A DNA stretch of 64,000 nucleotides, taken from Alphaproteobacteria bacterium CG1_02_46_17 (GTDB taxonomy: Bacteria; Pseudomonadota; Alphaproteobacteria; Micavibrionales; Micavibrionaceae). Shown piece by piece: positions 52,092-61,744 of this stretch. The position numbers and the translations under genes are program-made. The first letter of the stretch is position 1. The number at the start of each line of letters is the position of its first letter. Location of the stretch: the NCBI GenBank assembly GCA_001871905.1, contig MNUG01000040.1, forward strand, positions 62,001-126,000. Direction: 5' to 3'. Under the pieces are notes generated by a model. That model did not search any database and was not told the origin of the DNA. It saw only the letters and a list, made by a program, of their open reading frames with translations.

Positions 52092-53327
52092 TCACTTCTC
52101 AATTTTTTCTAGTGCGATATTATAATCTTTCTGTTCCAGAATTTCTTTCAGTGAACTGCGGACATTATTTTTCATGTGATCCAATTTTCTGTGGTCAGCT
52201 TTTATTTTTTTCAGGATCTGTGCGGCTTGGTCGGTATCGGCATCGGCCCAAGTCGGGTTATTTAATCCCTTGAATTCCGGATGGCTTGATACAACGGGCA
52301 CTGGTTTATAATCAATCAAAAACGCATTGTCCACAGTACAAAAATCGGTATTGCCTGACCAGTTGGTCACCATTACGGGGGTGTCCAACAACATGGCTTC
52401 GGCAATTGTCAGGCCGAACCCTTCGGAACGGTGGAGTGAAATATAAAGATCAGAGGTCGCGATCAGTCCTTGGGTTTCATCACGGGGCCAGTATCCGTCA
52501 CACAAGCGGATATTAGTATATTCACCAATCAAGGATGTTATTTCATATTTTTGTTCCGGCGTTCCTGAATTTGATTTCAAGATCAGAACGACATTATCTT
52601 GAGGGGTGAATGCCTTTTTGAAGGCCTCGATCACGGCTTGCGGATTTTTTCGTTCCATGGCCGATCCGAAACTGAAAATCGTCGAAAGCATCAACGTGTC
52701 TTTCCCTACACCCAATTTTTCGCGCATATTCATGGATACAGATAATTTGTCGATGACCACCGGATGCAAAACAGTTGTCACGACTTTATCCGTATATTTG
52801 CGAATGGCGTTCGATGTAAAGTCGGACGGCGTCAGGATCGCGTTCATATATCTGGTGGCCTTAACCCATTCCTTTGGAATTTCTTCAAGTTCCCATGCCC
52901 AGTAACCGATATTATAGGTTGATTGGAAATCCCGTATGCCCATTGAAAAAATAACCGGTGGCATCATGGGTGGGTTGAGGTGGAAAATCCGCGCCCCGAT
53001 TGGCATGGTGGCGGGCGCATTGTCAAATTTCCAGGGTGCGTTGGAAGATTTGTGGAAAGCCCGTTCGACACTGGTACATTTCACGTTATATCCTGCGGCC
53101 TTTAATGCCGTCGCGCAAAGGCGTGCCGATTCCCCGATGCCTGAAAAACTTTCAAACAAACCAATCACTTCGATGACATGATCTTTATCAAGAATGAATG
53201 CGGCCTTACTGCACGGAATCAGGGATTGAAAGACCTGCGCTCTCATTTTACGGTACAATGGATGTATCAGGTGAATAAAGAATGAAAGTCCTGACATGTT
53301 TTTTGTGGACTCCATATCTCGCATCAC
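52092..53327 (-). CDS. Glycosyltransferase family 4-like
   Basis: LFESFSGIGESARL; LYISLHRSEGFGLTIAEAMLLDTPVMVTNWSGN. Confidence 0.85.
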   Translation of the reverse strand: MMRDMESTKNMSGLSFFIHLIHPLYRKMRAQVFQSLIPCSKAAFILDKDHVIEVIGLFESFSGIGESARLCATALKAAGYNVKCTSVERAFHKSSNAPWKFDNAPATMPIGARIFHLNPPMMPPVIFSMGIRDFQSTYNIGYWAWELEEIPKEWVKATRYMNAILTPSDFTSNAIRKYTDKVVTTVLHPVVIDKLSVSMNMREKLGVGKDTLMLSTIFSFGSAMERKNPQAVIEAFKKAFTPQDNVVLILKSNSGTPEQKYEITSLIGEYTNIRLCDGYWPRDETQGLIATSDLYISLHRSEGFGLTIAEAMLLDTPVMVTNWSGNTDFCTVDNAFLIDYKPVPVVSSHPEFKGLNNPTWADADTDQAAQILKKIKADHRKLDHMKNNVRSSLKEILEQKDYNIALEKIEK

Positions 53328-54541
53328 ACTTGATGCAATGCTGTAAGTAAATCCTGATATTTTTCTCCGATACTGGACTTACTGTAATCGTCGGCATGAT
53401 CTTTTGCACCATCTTGCCAGCGACTAATTATATCTGGATTATTAAATATGCGCAAAAACTCTGCTTTCCAGTCTTCCAAGTTCCCAGGCTCCAGCAACAC
53501 ACCTGTTTTCTCATGCCTAACCAATTCTTTTGTCCCGCCGATTGCACTTCCAATAACTGGGGTTCCAAGTTGCAAGGCCCTAGCAGTGACCATCCCATAA
53601 GTTTCCGCCCATAAGGATGGCATGCAGAACAAATCAGCTTTCGCCGAATATTCCATGACAGTATCCTTGTCAACAAATCCATGGAAAGTTACCCAAGACC
53701 TGTCCTTATATTTAGCCCTAAGTTCTGATTCCTGTGCCCCAGCGCCCAAAACATCCAAATGGAATTTATGTCCTGCCAGTTGATCGAGCACCTGAAGTAA
53801 AAAATCTATTCCTTTAATTTTCTCAATTCTTCCTACATACAAGAGACGAATTGTACCGTCTTTCACTCTGACAGGAAGCTCTTCGGGAAGATCATCGGGA
53901 ACGTTCGGAATTACAGCACAATGAGAAGAACTGGCAACCAGAGGAGCATATGACCTGATTTTATCAAGGTTCGCACGAGAGGGGGAAATATATCCTACGC
54001 GAGGCGCTTTTGATAAATTTTTCTGCCTGAGATACCCCGTGACCTTACAGGCGGGGCATAGACTTTCGCAATTTTTTCCTCTTGAGAACATAGACCCTTT
54101 GAAGCAAGCCAGATTAAGATCGTGGAGATAGTAGATTACCGGAATATTTCGCTTTGCAATACTTCCGAAAATATTAAAACCAAAGCCAATCACATTATGA
54201 ACATCAATATGATCCGGAGATATTTCTTCCAGAACCTTTTTGAACCGGCTTATGCTTCTGGGATCAAAATAGTCTTGTGCATGCCACAGCAATTTATCCG
54301 CTGCAGAATGCTGGGAGTCGCGACCGAAATAGGTGAATTTTCTAGGTAAGTCGAGCGTATAAACTTTATATCCCTCGGGCGTTTGTTCTCCCCACTTTGG
54401 AGTTTCGCCGTTTTCCAAGGAAGTCACAACGCTGACATCATGCCCGAGCTCAACCAATAATTTTGTCCAATTATAGGCTGCGACTTCTCCCCCTCCGTAG
54501 ATGTGGGGTGGAAAAGCTGAGGATATAACAAGAATTTTCAT
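53324..54541 (-). CDS. Glycosyltransferase family 4
   Basis: MKILVISSAFPPHIYGGGEVAAYNW; LLYVGRIEKIKGIDFLLQVL; MPSLWAETYGMVTARALQLGTPVIGSAIGGTKEL. Confidence 0.9.
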   Translation of the reverse strand: MKILVISSAFPPHIYGGGEVAAYNWTKLLVELGHDVSVVTSLENGETPKWGEQTPEGYKVYTLDLPRKFTYFGRDSQHSAADKLLWHAQDYFDPRSISRFKKVLEEISPDHIDVHNVIGFGFNIFGSIAKRNIPVIYYLHDLNLACFKGSMFSRGKNCESLCPACKVTGYLRQKNLSKAPRVGYISPSRANLDKIRSYAPLVASSSHCAVIPNVPDDLPEELPVRVKDGTIRLLYVGRIEKIKGIDFLLQVLDQLAGHKFHLDVLGAGAQESELRAKYKDRSWVTFHGFVDKDTVMEYSAKADLFCMPSLWAETYGMVTARALQLGTPVIGSAIGGTKELVRHEKTGVLLEPGNLEDWKAEFLRIFNNPDIISRWQDGAKDHADDYSKSSIGEKYQDLLTALHQV

Positions 54542-54567
54542 TACTGTATCTTTCTTAGGGGGCGTTT

Positions 54568-55518
54568 CTATAAGGTTTTCGAGCCCAAAAACAGATCCTT
54601 GCGAAGTTGAGTCCGGAATATCTTTCTATGCCCCCACCGCAAAACCAATTTGATAAAGCGAAAGAAGTCCTGCGAGACCAGGTATGGTGGATGGGTCAAG
54701 ACGAATTTGCCTAAAAGCCTTATGGCATGCCCATATTGTTTACGTTTGAACAAGGTCTGGGCATAGCTCATATAAAATCCGGCATCTGCGTGTTTTAATA
54801 CAGATTTTGGAATGTCGGGATATAATTTCAGCAGCCGTTGAATCATCATTTTGTACGAATTTATCTGGCGATCAATGTTGGCTGAATTGTTTTGCCCTGT
54901 GTTCCATCTATATCCTACAAGGAATTCTGGAACGACGCCGACTTCGGACAATGCCGCCATTTTCAAATAGAAATAGATATCGTCATTTCCAATCTGTTCC
55001 GGATCAAAGGCATGCGGTTTCGGGATGAGGTTCCTTCTGACCATGGCTACACTGCCGTTTCCAATAAAGTTATATTTCAAGAGATCATAAAAAACGTCTC
55101 CGGACTTCGCGACACAGGCTCCTGTTTGTCCTTCTATATAACCTTGAGTATCTATCATCCTAGAGAATGTATAGACCAAGCCAACCTTTTCCGAAGAATT
55201 CAGAAAGACATCGACCTGTTTTTGTATTTTATGTGGATGCCAAAGGTCATCAGCATCGAGAAACGCGACAAACTCGCCGGTTGATTTTTCAACTCCTAGA
55301 TTTCGGGCTGCTGATCCTCCCTTGTTGGTCTGGGAATAGACTTTTATCCTGTCATCGCGGGTGGCATAGTCTTGAATGATTGATAGCGTCGCATCTTTTG
55401 ATCCATCATCCACGATGATGATCTCCATATCCCGATAGCTCTGATTCAATACAGAATCCAGAGTCTGTCTTATAAATCTTTCTGCGTTATAAGCAGGAAT
55501 AACAACTGATACCGACAT
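54568..55518 (-). CDS. Glycosyltransferase family 2
   Basis: MSVSVVIPAYNAERFIRQTLDSVLNQSYRDMEIIIVDDGSKD; FVAFLDADDLWHP. Confidence 0.95.
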   Translation of the reverse strand: MSVSVVIPAYNAERFIRQTLDSVLNQSYRDMEIIIVDDGSKDATLSIIQDYATRDDRIKVYSQTNKGGSAARNLGVEKSTGEFVAFLDADDLWHPHKIQKQVDVFLNSSEKVGLVYTFSRMIDTQGYIEGQTGACVAKSGDVFYDLLKYNFIGNGSVAMVRRNLIPKPHAFDPEQIGNDDIYFYLKMAALSEVGVVPEFLVGYRWNTGQNNSANIDRQINSYKMMIQRLLKLYPDIPKSVLKHADAGFYMSYAQTLFKRKQYGHAIRLLGKFVLTHPPYLVSQDFFRFIKLVLRWGHRKIFRTQLRKDLFLGSKTL

Positions 55519-55547
55519 CTATTCTTTATCTTTCCTGTAGGGGTACA

Positions 55548-56702
55548 CTAACGTACCCTGCTTTTGATCCAGCTATATAGCGGTTTTTCAATCAAGTTAT
55601 AGGTAATGGTCGAGAAAAGCACAACAGCGACAAGCATAATCCCTGTCAAAAGAACCGCCATCGGTATTCCAACATCAAAATAACGGGCAATATCGGTTGG
55701 GTCTTCCTTATTAACGCCTTGCCTGACCCAGTCCAACCCGACATATTTTTCTATAATATCAATGCCGTTGACCATAACACGTTGGACAAACGCATGGGTC
55801 ATATAAAGGCTATATGACAACGCCCCTAAAAACAGGAATGGTTTTGTTTTGAGGGCGGTGCTGACATATCCGCCTTCGATGGCAAAAACCAGCACACACA
55901 CGGCAAACAGGTAAGGCGCAGCATAAGACAGGTAGGTATTATCAACATTCATGGTAAACAGAACAACCGAGACCAGCATCAATATTTCCAGAAAGGTCGC
56001 GTGCCCCGTGCCGATTTGGTCGAGTTTGACTTGTGATTTCTCATATAATTTACAAACCAGAACACCGGCAAAAAAACCGCCAAGACAGCGGATAAACCCG
56101 TAATCATAGGTGTATGCTGCTTCATACTCTCTCACGAACACCCATAATATGATCGGTGCGGCCAGTGCAATGATGATGGATATAGCGGGCAATCTCTTTG
56201 GCCCGACGACCAGCAACAATACTGCAAAGGTCAGATAGGAAAAGAATTCGACACTGATACTCCATGAGGGAAAATTCCATGACAGAGATGGATAAACTCC
56301 CATGGAATGCACCAGAAAAATATTTTCTATCAGGGATTCAAATGACTTTACTTGGCTCGAAAACATGGCGTCACCTTCGACAGATGATCTTGCATATTCC
56401 AGACCGATAAAAAGAATTAGCATAAAGGCATGGAGAGGATAGACCCGCCCCCATCTGACAATCATAAACCGGCGCAGCTCTGTTTTCGTTTTCAATTTTT
56501 CCCAATAATTCCGCGCAATCACAAAACCCGACAAAACAAAGAAAAAATCTACAAAGACATAGTTATTATTCACCACACTCCCAAGGTTAAACCCATTGCG
56601 AAAGAATGTTATATAATGACCCAATACAACAATCAGAGCGCAGATTCCCCGCCATGAATCCAGAACTTCAAATCTCTTTCTTTGTAAGGAGGGGGTTATC
56701 AT
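55548..56702 (-). CDS. Acyltransferase-3 family membrane acyltransferase
   Basis: FEVLDSWRGICALIVVLGHYITFFR; multi-TM. Confidence 0.9.
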   Translation of the reverse strand: MITPSLQRKRFEVLDSWRGICALIVVLGHYITFFRNGFNLGSVVNNNYVFVDFFFVLSGFVIARNYWEKLKTKTELRRFMIVRWGRVYPLHAFMLILFIGLEYARSSVEGDAMFSSQVKSFESLIENIFLVHSMGVYPSLSWNFPSWSISVEFFSYLTFAVLLLVVGPKRLPAISIIIALAAPIILWVFVREYEAAYTYDYGFIRCLGGFFAGVLVCKLYEKSQVKLDQIGTGHATFLEILMLVSVVLFTMNVDNTYLSYAAPYLFAVCVLVFAIEGGYVSTALKTKPFLFLGALSYSLYMTHAFVQRVMVNGIDIIEKYVGLDWVRQGVNKEDPTDIARYFDVGIPMAVLLTGIMLVAVVLFSTITYNLIEKPLYSWIKSRVR

Positions 56703-57790
56703 TATCTGGCCTTCCTTTTAACAAATCGGTTAAAGGTTTCTTTTCCCATCGATATAAATGGTAGTTCCAGATATTTATAACTGATATGCGCCAAGGTCAT
56801 CGCGGTTGGGACTGCCAGCACGATGTAAAGAAGCAAAAATATTTTATCTGTTTCCATCAATAAAAACATTACATTATAGAGCGCTGCTATCCATAGATAG
56901 TGGATTAAGTATAGGCTGAACGATATATCTCCAAAGAACTGGAATATATGTTTGCCAAGAAGAGAAAAGCGGTCAGGTACATAATAAATAATCGCAACAA
57001 GGGGCGTTACCATCACGGTTTCCCACAACGGCATCCATGGATTCCCATACATGTCCCCGTCCATCAGAAAACGCATCAGATAAAATCCGACAGCAAGCAA
57101 CAAGATCAATCCCCAGAAAAACTGTTGTTTCATCTGTGTGACATAGGTTGCTAACGGACGCCCCCAATAGAGAACAGATAGCCCAGCATAGAATGAAATC
57201 ATATAAAAATGCCATCTATGTTGGCTGTCAAAATCAACAAATATAAGGAGAGTTAGGCCGATAAGAGTTACAAGCACTGAGCGCGCCGAACGACCGGATA
57301 AAATCATCAAGGGGATCAGTAAAGACCCAACCAATTCAACGAATATCGACCATGATGGTGGGTTGGCTTTCATTGAATAGCCAATATAACCCGCAATCCA
57401 TTTTGATATTGAAAAATCCCCATACGAGTCTTCGTACAAAGGAAACGGCATATGCGGATTTACAAAGAGCAAATATAAGCCACCAATGGTTGTCATCACA
57501 ACCATCAAGGGCATAATGCGGAACAGGCGGCGAATGCCATATTCTATGAGAAAATGATCCCTGCCCCATGTTTTGGCCAGCGACATCCCCACGACCAGAA
57601 CGGAAAGGACAAAAAAGAACACCACTGCTGCCGAACCATTAAATATCGAGGGAAACCAAAGGTCAGGAAAGGCATCCAGAGCTCTGTCCTGTAAATGGAC
57701 AAAGAAAACAACTAGGGCAGCTATGCCACGCAACGCATGAAGTTCTTTGGAGAATCTTCCGTTTTGGGATTCAGCGATAAACAGATTCAT
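56702..57790 (-). CDS. Acyltransferase-3 family membrane acyltransferase
   Basis: ELHALRGIAALVVFFVHLQDRAL; FFGDISFSLYLIHYLW. Confidence 0.9.
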   Translation of the reverse strand: MNLFIAESQNGRFSKELHALRGIAALVVFFVHLQDRALDAFPDLWFPSIFNGSAAVVFFFVLSVLVVGMSLAKTWGRDHFLIEYGIRRLFRIMPLMVVMTTIGGLYLLFVNPHMPFPLYEDSYGDFSISKWIAGYIGYSMKANPPSWSIFVELVGSLLIPLMILSGRSARSVLVTLIGLTLLIFVDFDSQHRWHFYMISFYAGLSVLYWGRPLATYVTQMKQQFFWGLILLLAVGFYLMRFLMDGDMYGNPWMPLWETVMVTPLVAIIYYVPDRFSLLGKHIFQFFGDISFSLYLIHYLWIAALYNVMFLLMETDKIFLLLYIVLAVPTAMTLAHISYKYLELPFISMGKETFNRFVKRKAR

Positions 57791-57796
57791 TCAGGA

Positions 57797-59026
57797 TCAT
57801 TCCTTGGCTATTTTTTTTTGTAATTGATAAAAACATCCCGCAATAAACCAGACAGGTGCAGAAACCTTGATCGAAAAGAAGGCCATACTGGTCAGGATAT
57901 TGAGGAAAATAATAAGGTTCAGATAGTGATTTAACCGGATGGCGCGAGGGGTGTCAGGTTTAATCAACAGCGACGCAAACAACCAGAAGACAACAAAGCC
58001 CAGCAATGATTGGCCATTTATAAAATAAACATAACCACTATCCCAGAAGGGTCGTGCATTTTCGGATGCAGCCCCGAAAATTGATGATGTGTCCATATAA
58101 GCCAAAGTACAATATGCCATATTCAAACGACCGTGCATATCATCCGATGACAGGAGAGGTAATCCGTTCTGACAAGAATCAATACTGAACAAACCTGCCA
58201 ATAGAAGCAAAACTATCGGCACATATAACAGATGCATGTATCGAGGTAATTTCGGGAAGATAAAATGGCCGGCGGCAAACATCAAACACAGGGTCAAAGC
58301 TGTCCGGCTGTTGTTCGTGGCCACAATCATAAAGATTGTAACCAGCATAAGACTGCGCGATTTCTTGCCCAGATCATCCCAGAACAGGCTGGTAAACATG
58401 GTCAAAATCATGGCAAAGCCTCCCAACGAAACCTGTTCGATAAAAATCGACGACAGGCGATGGGTTACATCGAAAATCCCCAGCGAGAAGCGCCCTTCAA
58501 AGCTCAATGCGTTTACAAATAATCCTGTGTCATTGAAATCGGGGTTTTCCAGCCCGCGTGTCGCGCCGTAATAGGATGCAGGATTAAAGAGTCCGGCATA
58601 CAATTCGGTTGCATAGGCTTCGATCAACAGAAAAAATAATGTGATGGCGGCCAGTATTGTGAATAGTTTTATAATTTTCTTTTCACTGGTCAACGTTCCT
58701 AAAAGCGTAAAAACGGTTATCAGAAAAATGTCGCGGAAGGCTTTGACGTTGAGGTATTCGCTGAGCAAGGTGACGCCCAGAAAAATCACCAGCATGACCA
58801 GTTGGAACAGGAAAATTGGCTGGCAATTTTTCAGGAATTTCAGTTTTGTGGCCATATAGGCGCACGCCCCCAACACGATTATTCCTTCGGCCATGACCAC
58901 TGTTCCTTGCGAAACATGCATCACATGGGCATTTAAAATGGCCAGAATCGCGTTATAAACCACGGCCAGTCCCAGAAACAAGGACGGGGCAATGAATTTT
59001 TCTCTAGGGTCTGTGTGTTGCTCCAT
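57797..59026 (-). CDS. Putative polysaccharide polymerase (Wzy/GumE-like)
   Basis: Polytopic, 10+ hydrophobic segments; position in EPS cluster; start MEQHTDPREK. Confidence 0.7.
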   Translation of the reverse strand: MEQHTDPREKFIAPSLFLGLAVVYNAILAILNAHVMHVSQGTVVMAEGIIVLGACAYMATKLKFLKNCQPIFLFQLVMLVIFLGVTLLSEYLNVKAFRDIFLITVFTLLGTLTSEKKIIKLFTILAAITLFFLLIEAYATELYAGLFNPASYYGATRGLENPDFNDTGLFVNALSFEGRFSLGIFDVTHRLSSIFIEQVSLGGFAMILTMFTSLFWDDLGKKSRSLMLVTIFMIVATNNSRTALTLCLMFAAGHFIFPKLPRYMHLLYVPIVLLLLAGLFSIDSCQNGLPLLSSDDMHGRLNMAYCTLAYMDTSSIFGAASENARPFWDSGYVYFINGQSLLGFVVFWLFASLLIKPDTPRAIRLNHYLNLIIFLNILTSMAFFSIKVSAPVWFIAGCFYQLQKKIAKE

Positions 59027-60141
59027 CAAAGAATTTCTTTGTAGGTTTCCAGTGTTGCCTCTGTCAGTTTGTCCCATGAATACAGGGCTGCAAATTGTTG
59101 TGCCTTGATCCGGTCATGGGGAGTGACTTTTTCTTGTGCTGCGATGATCTGGTCTGCGGCGAGATCGGCATCTTGATAATCGATACATGCCCCCACCTCG
59201 GCTTTCCCGATCAGTTCCTTAAAGGACTCGTTCGGATAAACCAGTGGAATCATTCCAACAGCCATGGTTTCCAACATCGACATGCCAAACCCTTCAAAGG
59301 TCGAACCGGACGTATAAAAGCCGCATTGTCTGGCAACTTGTTGGAGTCCGGCATCGGATAAGGCTCCGTGAAGGATGACGCGATCCTTTGTCCCCAAGAA
59401 CTGCGCCAGATTTTTCAAATCGGAAATTTTGACGTCCCATTCCGGGCCGATGATATGAAGTCTGGCTGGCGTTCCGGTTTTTTTGACCAGCGCCGCATAG
59501 GTTTTAATCAGGTTTTCTATGCCTTTGTGAGCAGCCAAACGCCCGAAATACATATAATCTTGTCCGGTGGTGAGATAATCCCCCAGCGGTTCAATGGCAT
59601 TGGGCATAAAGACAAGATTTTTATTCATTCCTTCAAAGGTCTTGAAATCATTTTCGCTGATTGCGAATAAGGCGCGGTAGGCTTTGCAAGAAAATTTTGT
59701 AATCAGATTGAAATATATTTTCTTAATCAGGGAAAAGTTTTGAGTGTGGAAAAATCCGCCGTGGGTGGTTGCTACCATTTTCTTTTTGAAAATTGTTCCG
59801 AATATCGCGCAATACTCAAAAAGAGTGTCGGTGTTGTGGACATGAATAATGTCGAATTTTTTCAGGATATCTGGATGGACAAGAGGAATAAAGAAACGGC
59901 GTTTTCCGATGAACGGGGCGCGGTGGACAACCAATGGCCCCATAATTTCCTCACCTCTGAGCGCGCCATGTTCCGAATGAAAAACACGGTCAAGCGTCAG
60001 AATTTCGACGTCATGGCCTTTGGCTGCCTGACGGGTTGCCATACTTTTAACGTAAGATTCCAAGCCGCCGATTGACGGTTCATATTGCCTAACCACATGA
60101 AGAATTTTGATAGCGGCCTCCTGCGGGTTCTCTATATTCAC
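59026..60141 (-). CDS. Glycosyltransferase family 4
   Basis: ILHVVRQYEPSIGGLESYVKSMA; MYFGRLAAHKGIENLIKTYAAL; STFEGFGMSMLETMAVGMIPLVYPNESF. Confidence 0.92.
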   Translation of the reverse strand: MNIENPQEAAIKILHVVRQYEPSIGGLESYVKSMATRQAAKGHDVEILTLDRVFHSEHGALRGEEIMGPLVVHRAPFIGKRRFFIPLVHPDILKKFDIIHVHNTDTLFEYCAIFGTIFKKKMVATTHGGFFHTQNFSLIKKIYFNLITKFSCKAYRALFAISENDFKTFEGMNKNLVFMPNAIEPLGDYLTTGQDYMYFGRLAAHKGIENLIKTYAALVKKTGTPARLHIIGPEWDVKISDLKNLAQFLGTKDRVILHGALSDAGLQQVARQCGFYTSGSTFEGFGMSMLETMAVGMIPLVYPNESFKELIGKAEVGACIDYQDADLAADQIIAAQEKVTPHDRIKAQQFAALYSWDKLTEATLETYKEIL

Positions 60142-60355
60142 AATTCACAAAATTTACAAAATCTGGCGCACCTTATTGAAGTGCGCGGGCTTGAGTCAAG
60201 TTGACATTGTATTCGAAGGTCAAAAGATCATTTTCTTACCAAAATACTGTTATGACAATATATGGCAGGCGATCTCCTCTTGATTCAAGGATGCTTTATA
60301 CACTATCATGCGGACAAATTTATGACTTTTTTCAATTCGTTAAGGATTTCCCCGC

Positions 60356-60952
60356 ATGGGCGTACTCCCACACCAGTATTTCCGAAAATTTCTCGGTTCG
60401 GCTCTTGTTCTGCTGAGCTGTTCTTTATGTGCTTGCGCCTTACCCATGGCGGCCGATATTGATGCGCCAGAGCATATCGATCCGAACCAGTCTGCCTTGC
60501 TCGCTTCCGGAGATAAAATCAAGCTGACGATCTATGGGGAAGAAGATATCAGCGGAGAATATATGCTCGACCAACGGGGAATCCTCACCCTGCCGATGAT
60601 CGGGGAACTTCCGGCTCGTGGTCTGACACAAGCGCAATTAAAAGATTTGATGCGGGAGAGTTTCATGAAGGGCGGCTACCTATCGCGGCCCTTGATCTCG
60701 GTTGATGTGTCAGCTCTGCGGGCGATCTATGTTCTGGGTGAAGTCAAGTCGGCAGGAGGCTATCCGTTTGAGCCATCCCTGACCACTCTTAAGGCTGTCG
60801 CCCTTGCCGGAGGCTACACACCGCGCGCCTCTGAGGGAGATTTCCTGATTGACCGCCTTCAAGAAGGTGGGCAAATTGTCCGCATGAACGGCGGGGATAT
60901 AACCCCACTCCTTCCGGGTGATACGATTATCATTCGCGAACGTATTTTCTAG
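60356..60952 (+). CDS. Polysaccharide export lipoprotein (Wza/GumB-like)
   Basis: Lipobox LSCSLCAC; LLASGDKIKLTIYGEEDISGEYMLDQRGILTLPMIGEL; GYTPRASEGDFLIDR. Confidence 0.92.
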   Translation: MGVLPHQYFRKFLGSALVLLSCSLCACALPMAADIDAPEHIDPNQSALLASGDKIKLTIYGEEDISGEYMLDQRGILTLPMIGELPARGLTQAQLKDLMRESFMKGGYLSRPLISVDVSALRAIYVLGEVKSAGGYPFEPSLTTLKAVALAGGYTPRASEGDFLIDRLQEGGQIVRMNGGDITPLLPGDTIIIRERIF

Positions 60953-60956
60953 GGGT

Positions 60957-61637
60957 ATGGTTTTCGTTCTTCAAACAGTGTGGTATCGAAAATCCCTGAT
61001 CCTCGGCATTATTATTTTATCCTGCCTGTTCGGCTATACGCTCGCCATTCTGGTTAAAAATCCATATTCTGCCAAATCGGTATTTTTGTACCCGTCCTCC
61101 GGATCAAATTTTTACGCGGATATTTCTGCCATTTCCAAGAAAGATATTGCCACACAGATTTTTTATGGCTTTCCCAAAGACACACAGGAGCATTTCAAGT
61201 TTCTGTTCTTTATGGATACCAGCATTACCGGAAAGTTATATAACCGTTATAGCGGTCGTTCTGTCGATTATACAAACCGCTATGACCCCGCCACTGTCTT
61301 GTCCTTATATTTCGAGCTTCTTCCCGATCCGGACAGGAACGATCAGCTCTTGCTGACGGTTCACGCTCCGCGCCCAGGATACGCCTTGTTTTTATCTGGC
61401 GAACTGATCCATGCTTATGAGCAAAAGCTCGGAAAAACCTATCATTTCTCCACCAATCCGAAAGACCAACGCTCCTCATCTCCTGATTTCGTGCAAATTT
61501 ATCCCGCCCAAGCAGAAACAAATATGATGGATTCTGTTCTGCCGATTGCCCTTCTGGCTTTTGCCCTTATTGGCCTGATCGCTGGGTCTGTACTGGCCAT
61601 AACTATCGAACGGCTCAAGCTCGTGCGGCTCAAATAG
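60957..61637 (+). CDS. Short Wzz-like polysaccharide co-polymerase candidate
   Basis: TM at N-term (SLILGIIILSCLFGYTLAILV) and C-term (SVLPIALLAFALIGLIAGSVLAITIERL) flanking a periplasmic domain. Confidence 0.65.
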   Translation: MVFVLQTVWYRKSLILGIIILSCLFGYTLAILVKNPYSAKSVFLYPSSGSNFYADISAISKKDIATQIFYGFPKDTQEHFKFLFFMDTSITGKLYNRYSGRSVDYTNRYDPATVLSLYFELLPDPDRNDQLLLTVHAPRPGYALFLSGELIHAYEQKLGKTYHFSTNPKDQRSSSPDFVQIYPAQAETNMMDSVLPIALLAFALIGLIAGSVLAITIERLKLVRLK

Positions 61638-61744
61638 AGATATTTTTCATATTTTTGAAAAATTTGTATTGCGGCATTGCACCAAAACATATTATTACAG
61701 GCTCTAGGAGCAAGGTCTCCACTTCACAGATCAGGTTAGAAAAA

